Origin: Mangifera indica | Taxonomy: Eukaryota; Streptophyta; Magnoliopsida; Sapindales; Anacardiaceae | Assembly (NCBI RefSeq): GCF_011075055.1 | Contig: NC_058141.1 | Coordinates: forward strand, 14,889,639 to 14,953,638 | Direction: 5' to 3' | Length of the DNA stretch: 64,000 nucleotides | Notes under the pieces: generated by a model | Told to the model about the DNA's origin: nothing | Database searches by the model: none | What the model saw: the letters and a program-made list of their open reading frames with translations, nothing else | Translations under genes and position numbers: made by a program | Part shown: in pieces, positions 23,963-36,381 of the stretch | How positions within the stretch are numbered: position 1 is the stretch's first letter | Layout of the letters: each line of letters opens with the position of its first letter

Positions 23963-25351
23963 ATGGCGATTGAATCAACTGAAGCACTTCACGTAGTGAT
24001 GTTCCCATTTTTTGCATTTGGTCACATAAGTCCCTTCGTTCAACTATCTAATAAGCTTTCTCTTCATGGAATCAAAATCTCTTTCTTGTCAGCTGCTGGT
24101 AACATTTCACGCATTAGAAACACACTGAAGCTCAATCCTAGTGCCCAAATAATTCCTCTCTCAATCCCACATGTTGAAGGTCTCCCACCTGATCTACAAA
24201 TCACCTCCGATATGACACCAGCCATGGCAGAACTCGTTAAGTTAGCCATAGATCTCATGCAACCACAAATCAAGATTATTTTATCGGAACTCAAACCCCA
24301 TTTTGTCTTCTTTGATTTTGCACAAAATTGGCTACCTCACCTAGCCTCACAATTTGGCATCAAATCAATTTCCTTCTCTGTTTTTGCCGCCCTTACAGGT
24401 TCTTACATTATGGTCCCTGAAAGGCGAAACAACCACTCCACCGATGTTCTAATTAAGCCTCCAACAGGGTTTCCTGCTACTTCCATTACCTCTCTCAGAG
24501 AGTTTGAGGGTAAAAACCTCCAATACGTATTCATGAACTTCGGCGGCCCTTGTGTTTATGACAGAGTCTTAGATGGGCTAAACAACTGCGATGCCGTTGT
24601 CATAAAAACCTGTAATGAAATAGAACGCCCGTACGTAGATTTCCAGAGAAGCATTTTTCAAAAGCCGGTTCTTTTAACTGGTCCTCTCGTCCCAGAGGCA
24701 CCATCTGGGGAGCTTGAAGAGACATGGGCTAAGTGGCTCGGTCAGTTTGCCACAAAGTTAGTAATATTTTGCTCCTTTGGCAGTGAAACATTTCTCAATG
24801 ATGACCAGATAAATGGAGTGGCTCTGGGCTTGGAACTCAGTGGGTTACCATTTATTCTGGTCCTAAATTTTCCTGCTAATGTGGATGCCCAAACTGAGTT
24901 GCTCCGTGCTCTACCAGAAGGGTTCATTGATAGAGTAAGAGACAGGGGAATTGTGCACACAGGGTGGGTGCAACAACAGCTGATTTTAGCACATAATAGT
25001 GTTGGTTGTTATGTCTGTCATTCAGGATTTACTTCAGTGATAGAAGCTATAATGAATGATTGCCAATTGGTTCTTTTGCCTTTTAAAGGTGACCAGTTCT
25101 TCAACGCCAAGCTCATAGCTGGGGAACTGAGGGCTGGGGTGGAGGTGAAAAGAAGAGGAGAGGATGGGCATTTTAACAAAGAGGATATATTTGAGGCTGT
25201 TAAAACTGTAATGGTGGAGATTAACAAGGAGCCGGGTTTGTCTATTGCAGGAAATCATCAGAAATGGAGAGAATTCTTTTCGAATGAGGGGATTCAGAAT
25301 AAGTATATTGAAGATTTGGTGAAGGAACTCAAAGTGCTTCTTGCTGTTTAA
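23963..25351 (+). CDS. UDP-glycosyltransferase, UGT79/91-like
   Basis: Family 1 glycosyltransferase that transfers a sugar from a UDP-sugar to a small molecule; UGT79/91 relatives often extend the sugar of flavonoid or terpenoid glycosides. Intronless, 462 residues, with a start in strong context (accATGG). His21 (FGHISPF) is the catalytic base position and Asp118 (FFDF) its partner. The 44-residue PSPG box runs from Trp335 to Gln378 and ends DQ, usually linked to UDP-glucose. Its central HCGWNS is HSGFTS here: Cys354 is Ser, and Trp356 is Phe as in UGT79 relatives. FGSETFL at 272-278 matches the family. Assigned to UGT79/91 by overall motif style (FPFFAFGHISPFVQLSNKLS, MNDCQLVLLPFKGDQ). Donor and acceptor cannot be read from sequence. 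Upstream DNA is repetitive. Confidence 0.92.
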   Translation: MAIESTEALHVVMFPFFAFGHISPFVQLSNKLSLHGIKISFLSAAGNISRIRNTLKLNPSAQIIPLSIPHVEGLPPDLQITSDMTPAMAELVKLAIDLMQPQIKIILSELKPHFVFFDFAQNWLPHLASQFGIKSISFSVFAALTGSYIMVPERRNNHSTDVLIKPPTGFPATSITSLREFEGKNLQYVFMNFGGPCVYDRVLDGLNNCDAVVIKTCNEIERPYVDFQRSIFQKPVLLTGPLVPEAPSGELEETWAKWLGQFATKLVIFCSFGSETFLNDDQINGVALGLELSGLPFILVLNFPANVDAQTELLRALPEGFIDRVRDRGIVHTGWVQQQLILAHNSVGCYVCHSGFTSVIEAIMNDCQLVLLPFKGDQFFNAKLIAGELRAGVEVKRRGEDGHFNKEDIFEAVKTVMVEINKEPGLSIAGNHQKWREFFSNEGIQNKYIEDLVKELKVLLAV

Positions 25352-26337
25352 TCGTAGCAATGACGTTGTTGTCTCGTACTCTTTATCTTGTATCTGTTTT
25401 TGTACTTAATAAATCCCTGTTTGAGCTCGCAATAAAATTAAATCACATTTGTGATGTGAGTTTCATTTAAGACTGAAATAGTGAAATCTAACGTCTGAAC
25501 ATTAACATATATCTTTCCTAATTCTAGTGCCTTTAGTATGTTCCAGTTTACTTATAGAATCACATTAATAACTTGCATACACAATTTAAAGCTTTACATA
25601 AGATTAGCTACGGTAATAGCAATTAAAACTTGAGAATACTAATTAAGTTTACTACTTATGTTTGAAAATTTCTATGGGGATGTGAGCATGAAAGCGTAAT
25701 AAAGAGAAAAATTGATATTGGGATTTTATGTGATTCATCCCAATAATTAAAATACCTATGTCCACAATATTCACACTAACTTATGTTGAGACATAGACTC
25801 TCCCCTCTCCCTGAACTAGATTCATAAATTTGAGACAGATTTATAGACGCGAGGGTTAGATGGCATTTCTGTATTTTTAAAAAGATTATGAACGTTAAAT
25901 TTTACTTTGGAAAATGATTACTGTCCAACGTAAAAACACTTTTTCCTACCACCCATATTCGTTTTTGTTTAGATTGAAATCAATTATCTATGTTCCGAAG
26001 CACCTGAATACATAAATTTTCCTTGTACCTTGATAATTCAGTCCTTTCGTCCGAGAGAGGGGAAAATGAAATTTTCTTTATAGAAGCTTTTTCCAGGATT
26101 TGTGGTTACCTAAACAAATGCTCGGCGGAGTCAGCAAACAATCCGATTGACCCTTTACAAATAACAAATAAAATAAATTACAAAATATTTTCTACAGGTC
26201 TCTCATATTACATCACGTGAATAATCTCGGTCAAAGGCACCGTTCTTGTTGCAATGGGGAAGACACAGCCAACAATTGACAATCTAATATCAATCAGGCT
26301 GTGATCATGCATTTGTAAACACAGCCAATTGTTCAAT
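25352..26337. other. Convergent 3' region of UGT and MHK genes
   Basis: AATAAA signals at about 25409 and 25431 probably serve the glycosyltransferase mRNA. The remainder is AT-rich. 26231-26337 may hold further terminal-exon sequence of the kinase gene (see that entry). Confidence 0.45.
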
Positions 26338-29300
26338 TTAACTGCCAAAGGGAAATTAAAAAATCACAAAAATGCAAGAACAGACCAACTATACAAAGGC
26401 AATTGTATGCAGAGTAAACAATAACTAACCTGAATGACAGAGACAAGGAAGACTGAACTGGTGGACGAATTCCATTTTCACCGGGTGAAAGTAGTGACCA
26501 GAAAACTGTTATACATGAAATCATAATCCATAAGTAGCCATCATGAAAAATTTGATGTAAAAGAAATTTCTTCTATTTTCAGGAAAAGATTAGAACTGAT
26601 ACACTATCATGACTCTCAAAAGTTAAATGAATCCTGCACTTAATGTCTATGGACAAGGAATGCTACAGGTAAAGTTTGAAACAGCAAACTTTTATCCTCT
26701 GCCCATTAGGCTCACCTTCCAAAGTGTATCTTTCAGTCTAAAATAAGCAGGAAATGAATCCTGAAGAAGACTACAAAATTTCCTCAATCATCACAATAGT
26801 GATATCCATCAAAACTAGTTAAAAGATTATCCGTGAAACATTCTTTATAAAAGCTTTTTTCCAATTAAATGCAGAAAGAACTAAGACTAAATTTATCATC
26901 AAATTTATTCTTGCACCAAGCATTCTTATTCATTGATCAATTGGGGAGTTATTAGAAACAGACATTACCTGACTGATCTGAATGATCTTTAAGACCAGAG
27001 CAAAACAGTATATCCTGCATCATGAAGTTCAGTCTGTTTCAGAATATGGAATATTCAGTTTCACAGTACAAAAATATCATTCAATAATGTGTGTGCATAT
27101 ATCTGTTTGTGTGTGTTCAGAATACAGCAATTCTAACTCACCTTTCCCATGCCTTGAGATGTGTTATGCACCATTTCTGCAGAAGATGATTCTGAGTCAG
27201 AACCTTAATAAAAGTAATTCTTAAGTCCTTCAGTCTAAAATCAACTCTAGTGGAGCCTATTGACTCCAGAAACACAAAGAAAAGCCCTTGGCTCCAGTGA
27301 AGAATTTTGAACTGGTAATACTACAATCTGACGCACTTACTCTGCAAACAAAGGCTTTAATTGAAGGAGCTTAAAAGCAGAAAGTAGTTACAGATACTAC
27401 AAAAGAAGGGCTGAAAATGGAATTCTACAAGGTGATATACCTATAAAGAACATCCACTTCTTTTCTTTGGGAATTGTGTCATTTAACTAATAAGTTTGAT
27501 GTGATTCCTCATGAGGATGATTCTTTTTTGTTGCTTTTAGCCTCCAATATGCACAATTTGGTTTTTATCCAAGAATTATAATATATGTAAAAAATGATTT
27601 TACACGCTCCAGCACCATCTGTATCCCTGACTAGACAAACATAACAATTCAATAAAACTATATATATCACAGGTAAAACAATATTTACCCAAGTTGGAAA
27701 CACTGGGCTTTACTGCCAATGTTAAGCCCAGGAAACCGTCATCAGGTTCTGAGCCGAAGTCCCACAGATTCAGCTCAAGATTTGGTGTAGCTCCTGTCGA
27801 ACAATACCAGAGGAAAATGTTTATTTAGCCCAAAGAAGTAAACCAGAAACCAGATCATATATATTATGGAAACCAGTTGTGAACTTCAATAACTTACCCA
27901 TGTTATTTAGCCTGAGCTCAAGTGGATCATGGAGGGGGTAAGGAACCCATGTACCCATCTGCAAAGCACATGTTAGAAAATTGAGCTAATAGAGCAAGAA
28001 TAAACTTAAGATACAGTTGGGAAAGCTAATTACATTGAAAAAAGAATGCTGCAATGCTTGATCTGCAGTTGGCCTCCTTAATGGATCCCATGAACAAAGT
28101 TGCTGTTGACAGTCAAGAAATATCATAAGTCAATTAAGCAAAATTAATGAAGGAAAAAGCAAGTCACAATTGATTAATCATTCAAGTTAGTTATACAATG
28201 ACAATGTACAGACAGCACACCTGGATTAAATCAATAGCTTCCAAGCTAGCATTAGGAATGATATCAGCGAGGTTAATGGGCAAAATCTATAAAAAAGTAA
28301 TGAGAATTAAAGATACTGAGGGAAATGCAGAAAGAGACATCTAAAAAACGAACCAATGGTACAACCAAGATCTTACCTCAGAATAACTGATACTGATTAA
28401 TCGAGAGATATTGGTTGCCTCAGGAAAAGCAGTCCAATCTGGAGCACCAAGAACACAGCATATCTTGTACAACTGATCAGTTTCACTGCCATGGGAGAAA
28501 GTGGTTCCTATAAGATAGAAGTTTAAGAACTATGCTAGATTTCTCGTTTTCATAAATGAAATTTAATCATTGAATTGAACATATTCCACTTACCATAATT
28601 TTAGAAAACTTGAATGAATAGAAACAGCATACAAGGGTAGTAAAACAAATAAGTATCAGGATATGAAAAAAAAAAAAAAAGAAGAAAATTTAAAAAGCCA
28701 CTCCCACATACAGAGCATGCAGGAGACAAGATATTAGATCCTACAATCATTTATTGTACCTTTTCGGGAATATTCTTAAAGTTAATTGCCATATGTTTAT
28801 AGGTCAATATCTATATTCATGTACATCCATTTAATGAGTTCTGAAGCAGGAGAAAATCTGAACATTATCTTATGCTGGATAGGTGTGGACTGTAACTGCA
28901 CACACTAGCACAAAAATATGTTCACAGACCCAAACAAAAAAAAAAAAATCAAATTTGCAACGATATCAGAAATACAACACTAAACAATTAGGGAGTAGAC
29001 AATCATGTTGAGGCATTTAGTTGCACCAATTTAAATATAGCATAATTACATAACTATCCGTAGATTAAACTGTTTAATTGTAATTAGCAAAAACAATAAA
29101 ACAGTAAAAGAAGAGAAAAATTTTTGAGTGGTTTGGTTGCCTGAGCAAAATCTACATCCGCTGTAGTGTTATTCCCTTTTTTTAAACAATTTGTTCATAG
29201 GGAACAATTGCAAAGAGTGATCAAGAATCTTTTGGATAGAATTCAGAGAATGTGTTTTGTGTGAGCTTAAGACAATGTTGTCGTTTCAAAAGATCAATCC

Positions 29301-32300
29301 AAAAGATTCCTTCTTTTGCTTTGTTTTTGGTTCATATAATTAAAACAAAAGGATGTTGTCGCCACTTAGGGGCACGTGATGCCTGGAGTCTTCACTAAGC
29401 TTGTATGTCTGTTCGATTGAGAGAGTATGTGTACCGTCAAGATCGTTAAACGTTAAAAGAGGTGTTTTCCATTAAATGTGATACATGTTTGTTTGGTTAG
29501 CTCAAACACTACATTTAATATGATACAACTAACATGGCTGACAAATACCAAGTTGCTTACTTCGACAACCGGAATAACTTACTTAATGGTAGACACATGA
29601 CCATGACTAAGTAGCTCAAAATATTCTTTTGCTCAGAGAACATGCACCTACACTACACAGGTAAACTTGTCTAGACGACGTGAGTTATCTACATGCTCTT
29701 AGCGTGAGTTGTCTACGTGTTTTGTGGTAAGGCGCTAGGTTGCTGAACTACTAGATTCACATCAAGAAGTTGCCACCTGGCAATAAGTGCTGCCCGAGGT
29801 ACCATTACTAAGGGAAAAATTCTGCTCACATAATATATGTATACACACACACACACACACATACGGGAAGGGACAACAATTAAAGAATAAGATAATTGAC
29901 TTATATATACATTGAAAAAAACTGCCTTCAAATATTTCCCATCAACACCTAAGCATAAAAACTTGAGAAAGCATTATGATAATTGAATCACCTTTCACCA
30001 GGGAAAATAGGAGAAAATGTGAAAAGTTCAGCCAATATTGCACCAACAGCCCACATATCTGCATAATTCTCTCAATTGTTGGTCTTCAAGTGATAAAGAA
30101 TGAGTCCAGAATATATATATAAATATCATATAATCATGTTACATAAATCGATTATGACCTAGCAAATATGTAGTCTTACCTGAGTCACCTAAAAATGTTC
30201 AACTGAGAAATGATTAGAACAGCATAAAAGCACAGGTGCAGATACATATAAATAGAGAAAAAAAAACAAGGAAAAAGTAATGCATGTGTGTACTGTCACA
30301 TACAGATGGAAAAAGGAAATTAAAAAAGTGTAGAAATCATCCAGATTCTTGCTTCTAACTCAAGAATCAAACCATAAAATATGCTCAAAGTCACCTGGAC
30401 AATCAAAATGCCTGTGAAGCATCCTCAACTTTTGAAAAAAAGAAACCATGGTTTAGAATTCCATCTAAGTCCTTATAGAACAGGATCAAGATTCCTAGCC
30501 ATAACTGATAAGTATACTAAATCGCCTTTAAAGGACATAATAAAATTGGATTTCTTTTTCCTTTTCTAATTCACTTGCACATATGCAATGATATCTAATA
30601 GTTAATGTGACTTGACAATTTTATTTGAGATCTAAAAATCATGATTGTTATATTGAAAATGAAAAGTGGCTTCATTTAATACTCAAAAGTAGATGATAGA
30701 AGGAGAAAGATTTAAAGGCTTTGCTAACAGAACTTCAGTTTTAACATGTAATCTCCCATCTCAATACATCAATGGGTTCAAGTCAGAAAACCAAACTGGT
30801 TACAAACCCTGCCACTTAGCAAGAGTAGTTGAAAATTAATAATATGAAAATAAAAAATTCCATAACCAACAAAAAGTAGATATACTCTTTACCTATTGCA
30901 GGAGTGTACGATGAGGACTGAAACAAAACTTCAGGAGCTCGATACCTGGTAAATCATTACTTATCTCATGAAATGTGAAAAATACAATCACAAAAGAGTG
31001 TTAAATAATGGAAGGCCAATGAAATCATACATACACACACATGCACACTGATACACAGGTATGGGCACAAAAATTCAATTAGATGACACAAAAAAAGATG
31101 ACTCACCAGCGTGTGGAAACATATTCGGTGTATGGAGGCATTGATGACAGTTCTCTAGCTAGCCCAAAGTCAGCAATCTTGAGAAAGTCATTTGTTACCA
31201 GCAAATTCTCTTTCAAAAGGAAATAACATTTGATTAATAAATCAACACACTCTATGGAGATGTGACATGACAATGTTAATGTTACAAAAGCAAAATATTA
31301 GGTCAAAGACAAATTTTACCTGGTTTTAAATCCCGATGAAAATAGCCATTTCTATGCATATGAGAAAGTCCTTCCAGCAACTGAGACATAAAGCTCCTTA
31401 TTTCTCCTTCTGAAAATGGTCTTTGCCGTTCTCGCATTAGATGGTAAAGGTTATGCTCCTGGAAAGTCAGAGTGCAAAATTAGGTAATAAGGAACAATGG
31501 GTGTGTGCTCATTCATCAAACCATCACTCTCAGAAGACAATATAGCTTTCCAATATTAAACAGGACAATTTTCAATTCTATTTACGATAATTCAGTAAGA
31601 TTTTTTTAATCATAAACAAAATAATTCCTCTAAGAAAAACACAAGTTATAACTGTACAATGCACTGACATTCATGCTAAACAATAACATAAATTCCAAAT
31701 GGTAATAGTTAGCTTAGCCACTATGGTATATAATAGTTGTTCAAGAAATCTAGGGATCAAATCAGACTGACACACTTACCTGGATGAGTTACATTAGATT
31801 TGAAGGGGTGGGGGGTTAACCAATTAAACACATGTTACCTCAATTTTCACCAAATTCCAATTTCATTATTTTAGAAGGCAACAAATGATGCATCAGAGAG
31901 CATGACCTAAATCATAGTAAGAAAATCTAGAGAATGAAAGCCCAACTCTAGAAACCCGTATTTTCTTGGAAACTGATTTGTCTTTATTTCTATCAGAGAT
32001 ATCAAATAAGAAAAATTGCCGCCCTTGTTCAATTGTATTCATAAGAATATCTTTATGCTAGATCAAAGATGGCTATTAAGTCTAGCAATAGCCATCTTAC
32101 CTAACTTTATTGAATGCCAAAACACTTCATAATCTAAAGTTATTTTTTTAAGGTCTTTCTGTGATACCTAAAATCCCTTGGAGGTTAATAAACTAGAGAC
32201 TAATACCACCCCCCCCCCCCCCCCCCCCCCCCCCCAACTTTGGTAGTTAGGAATCTTGATTTGCAATTTAATAAAACACCAAGAATCTAGATCCATCCTG

Positions 32301-33565
32301 AGCCAAAAAAATTCAGTTGAGTGGCCTCTCAGCTTCCTAATAAAAAATTATATGAATAAGTGTTAATTTAGATATTATTAAAAAAAAAAAACACACGAGC
32401 TATGGTTTCATGTTCTCAATAGCTCGTTACGTACAAGCATCTGAAGAGGTGTTAATACCCTAGCTTGACACATTGTTGGATAAAGTATACAAAAAAATAT
32501 TTGTAAAAATATTTAAAATTTGAAACAATAGCACCTACCATGTATTCAAAAATGAAGAATAGTTCGTTGTTTTCCCTAACAACCTCCTTCAACTTTATAA
32601 TATTGGGATGATTCATTTTACGAAGGGCCTGCCAAAAATAGAGTTACTCTTAAAGCTTTGGATATTACTTATAATCCATGGAAGTTGATTTCTTAAAACC
32701 CTTCCAGAAACCGTGCATTAGAATATCGCTTTGTGAATACATACCTTAACTTCTCGTAAATTCATGCATTCTTCCCAAAAATAAAACTTCCTCTTCATTC
32801 TCTTGACAGCAACCTAGTAGCAGAGAACAACATCATAAAATATTGAAAAGAAAAAAAATATGACAAATTATACTTTCTAACAACAGTTGGCACAATATCT
32901 ATGATCAGAAGTGAAATGATGAATATTTGAGATTCCACAAAATCTATGAGATGCCAAAGTGAAACAATGGATATTTGCATTGTAGTTGTATACATCATAT
33001 CTATGATGTTTTCACACAATATGCAGCCGTTGAGCCAATTTAGTTGTTTTTTTAAGATTTAATACTCCTTTCTCCATTTTCCTTTCCCAGTGAAAAAGAA
33101 AAATAATCATTCACCAACAAAGATACAGCTAGCTAATGTCACTTTATTGGAATGTTTTTAGTAAAGACACAGCATTACATAACAATAGAATCGAATGTCC
33201 ACAATAAAATTGAGTGATCTAAAGCAGGTGCTCCAAAGAAAAATACAAAGTCACCATATACTGACTAAATGCTCCTGACAAGGAAATAGTTTGGTAACAG
33301 AGACAGATAAGCAAGAAATTACCAGGAAGACAACAAGAACAATGAAAGTTAAAAAGCAATCCACTGAGAAAATTCCTTACAATTTCATAAGTTTCAACAT
33401 TGAAAGCCTTATATACACTACCACAAGTACCATCTCCAAGTTCTTCCAAAATTTTATACCTATAGAAAAAAAATATAGGAATATCAGCAAACGTACACAA
33501 TAATAGTCACAAAAGATAACAATCTTGTTCAATCCAGAGCACTGAAGGGCAACTCACCTTTCCAT
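26338..33565 (-). CDS. MHK: Serine/threonine protein kinase MHK (MAK/RCK-type, CDKF-4-like)
   Basis: Seventeen coding exons on the minus strand: 33565-33558, 33459-33381, 32813-32745, 32628-32539, 31458-31320, 31209-31107, 30945-30893, 30058-29992, 28485-28377, 28286-28221, 28102-28034, 27958-27898, 27793-27689, 27203-27142, 27014-26969, 26505-26430 and a provisional 26341-26338. All junctions are GT-AG and in frame to exon 16 (400 codons). Kinase landmarks: GDGTCGSV (11-18), Lys33, HRDLKPEN (123-130), DFG (142-144), a MAPK-like TEY (156-158), then TRWYRAPEVL. The first coding exon is only 8 nt, ATGGAAAG. A non-kinase tail starts near residue 285. The end is uncertain: the best acceptor after exon 16 gives an immediate stop (401 residues), shorter than I recall for Arabidopsis MHK (about 435). 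A second candidate end at 26231-26280 would encode LLAVSSPLQQERCL. Confidence 0.87.
29060..29860 (+). mobile_element. Possible LTR-retroelement remnant in MHK intron 8
   Basis: MHK intron 8 (28486-29991) is the longest intron of the gene. Within it, 29125-29165 reads GAGTGGTTTGGTTGCC then CTACATCC, resembling the GTGGTTCGG...CTACGTCCAC region typical of plant Copia LTRs. The sequence around it is less AT-rich than neighbouring introns. No clear TG/CA ends or target duplication were found. An (AC)n microsatellite is at 29843-29861. Confidence 0.35.
32209..32235. repeat. 27-bp poly(C) / poly(G) tract
   Basis: Uninterrupted run of 27 C on the plus strand in MHK intron 4, so G27 in the pre-mRNA. 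Such a tract can form G-quadruplex or i-motif structure and its length is error-prone in sequencing. Confidence 0.9.
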
Positions 33566-36381
33566 TTTATTTGTTTCAAATGACAACAGAGTTTGTCAAT
33601 GAACTTTTAATAACCTCCACGTAGAGGTGTCTACTCTATCGACACAATGTCGCTTACTAGCTTGAATATGCTGTTTAGTGCTAAACTGTAGCTTGAAAAG
33701 TAAGATGTTGAACAGAATCCACTTTTCATTGTAAGAGTGATTGAATATCAGCCAAAAATTTATCAACATTCTTATGTGCAGCTTCTACAAGCTGCAATCA
33801 GTTTGAATCATCTAAAAAGAACCAGCCTATATGACCCCCACCAGAACACCAGCAGAAGCCCAATTTAATTTAGCACCACAATCCATTTTCACTAATGCCC
33901 ATCTTTCAAAAACTAGGGCAGAGCTGCAAAAACAGACCAAACAAACTGTAAAAACCAAATTCTTCAGTATAGAAACAGAAGAAAAAAGGACAATTTATGA
34001 AAGATTTTTATATCCTTTTTTTGCTTCATAAAATACATAAATATGACTGAAAAAGATTTAGTTCCATTACATACAATGAAACATCTAATTTGCACAAATA
34101 AATATCTAGATAAGAATGAATATACAAAGCAAGCCCTCCCTCCCTTTGAACAAGAAAGAAATGGAGAAGAAGATAACTTTTAAACAAGGACGCCGTTTTT
34201 GGCTGATTTCAGTGTAGGTTTCTGTTTTTTCAGTCTTCAAAAGATAATAAATGGAAAGAATTAAAATTACCATAAAAATCCTTCTTAGCATAGCTTATGA
34301 TAGAAGTTCTATCATAAGCGCGGCATGTAGGCATCAAAAAGCCAATTCTCAAAATTAAAACCACAGATATTAAATCACAACTCACGTCATCACCACAGAC
34401 TTACAATTCAAGCACTTAACTTTCAAAAACAAAACACATAATAAATCCAAATCCGAGAATTAAGAAAAAATTGCAATAAGATATAAAACAATCTAACCGT
34501 GCGTATGTAGGTGTGTATATTCTCACCTTTTAAGCATAAATTCAGTTTTTCTCTTCTAAAGAAATGAAAATTTTAATCAAAGCAGTAAAATAATCAGACA
34601 ATTACAAACAGACCGGAATTAATCATCAGTCAAATATAAATGCTCTATCTGGTGATCGAGAAATTGAGGAAAAGAGGAAAGAAAACTGTAAAACAGAATT
34701 TCAACACTCAACTGAAGACTCACCAAAATTAAATTACTATCTCCCTTTTTTTTTCATTTTTTAATCTTGTTAGCTAAAGCAACGCAAAATCAAGGGGTTT
34801 TTTTTCTTCTCTCTCCGTTTTATCGGCAGGCAAACAAAGAAACGAAATAAAACTATAAGTCCAACTGCATTCCAATAAGCAAGTAAATGACGGCTGCGAA
34901 CCAAAATCAAAATAAAATTCTACATAAACAAACTTAACAGATATATTTTTCATTAAGAAACAATAAAGAGATCGATTGAGATTGGGCTCACCATTGATGT
35001 TTAATAGGAGAAAATAAAGGATCACAGGAAATAGATCACCAACAATGTATAAGCAAATTCGTTCAAAACAAGATAAAAAAGTATAAAAAAATTATGGATA
35101 GAGAAATTTAGATCACTGGCTAAGGCCTGAGAGAGGATTCCGCAGAAGAAGCGAAGGAGAAGAAACCAAATAAATTTGTATAATTTATTAAAATATTAAA
35201 ACAGATTATATTTTAATTGATTTTTAAATTGAAACGAAGAAATGCTTGGTTGTGGTGGGGGAAGGTAGGTGGTCCCCACTGTGTTAAATTAGTATTTAGT
35301 TTGGAATGACAGAAATATCCTTCAACTACTAGGATATTACGGGAAATTTAATTGACGACATTAACCCGAATTGCTGGATAAGGATGACGCGTAGCTTGTT
35401 GTAATTGGACAAAGATAGGGTATTTAAGAATTGGAAAGAGATGATTAGTGGGTATTTTCGTCAATGAAAAATTCTTCTGGTACCCTGGGTTATTGGTTTG
35501 TCTGATATGCAGTGTGGTTGATGCGGTTCAGATTTCGGGTCATTGACCTGCAGCGCGTGAGAATTGGGTCTGGATCCAAAGCGGATCGCTTGAAAACCGA
35601 ACCGGCTGTTAATGACAAAGCAGTACCAAACACTCGTGTCTCCATTTTTTTGGGTGGCACGTGCCAGCCAAATTTAGAAAAGGGTTTATCTTTTACTGAA
35701 TAATTACATATACGAAGATATGTTTTTATATGATTAGATAATTTTAAATTAAAGATAAAATAATATTCGATTATATGATATCGTATTATTATTTGTGTTT
35801 ATAATTTATACACATAGTACTACCTTTACATAAATATTTATGTCTTTTAAAATTTAGTGAAGCTGACCAAATCCTCAGACCTCTAATTCTTGAATTGAAA
35901 CCATGCAGAGTGAAATAAGAGATTATTAATTTGGTTGGTTAAAAGAATCCATAATAAAACTTTAGTCTAAATCTCAATTATGAAAACTTAGTCACATGTA
36001 TCTTTCTCCGTCAATATTTTCTATTTCATAAATATATTATCCATTGAATCATCAGTATGATGCTATCAAAAAGAGTTTTAATTTTTTTCTGCCCATATGT
36101 TTGTCTTTGGTTAACAATGGCTCATAATCATCACCTAAAAATACATGGTTACAATTTCGTCTCAGATTGAGTGCGTGATGTTGATAAAGACAAATCTTTT
36201 CCTAGTGAGATGAGAGATTCTGTGCCAAGAAGCAAAACGAGATGTAATTTCCCAACCAAGCGTTTTCTTTTTAAATAAATAGCAATATAGAACATTCACA
36301 TACCAGATGCCATGCTCATATACTTCACACAAATCATAACTAGATCATAAAAAACTGCAATACCATGCTAATTATATTCAC
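33566..36381. other. 5' region of MHK and 3' region of ceQORH
   Basis: A probable MHK 5' UTR lies within 33566-35160; a CT-rich sense stretch at about 35120-35160 and an AATG|GTGAGC donor-like site near 34991 suggest a spliced leader, but exons cannot be fixed. 35160-35700 is likely promoter. A MITE-like block is at 35700-35830. The rest is AT-rich DNA and the ceQORH 3' UTR. Confidence 0.4.
35700..35830. repeat. MITE-like AT-rich repeat, copy 3
   Basis: Contains the core taattttaaattaaagat at about 35739 and, at the right end, tttatacacatagtactacc, whose reverse complement resembles the family terminus agtaatattatgtgtat. Confidence 0.5.
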
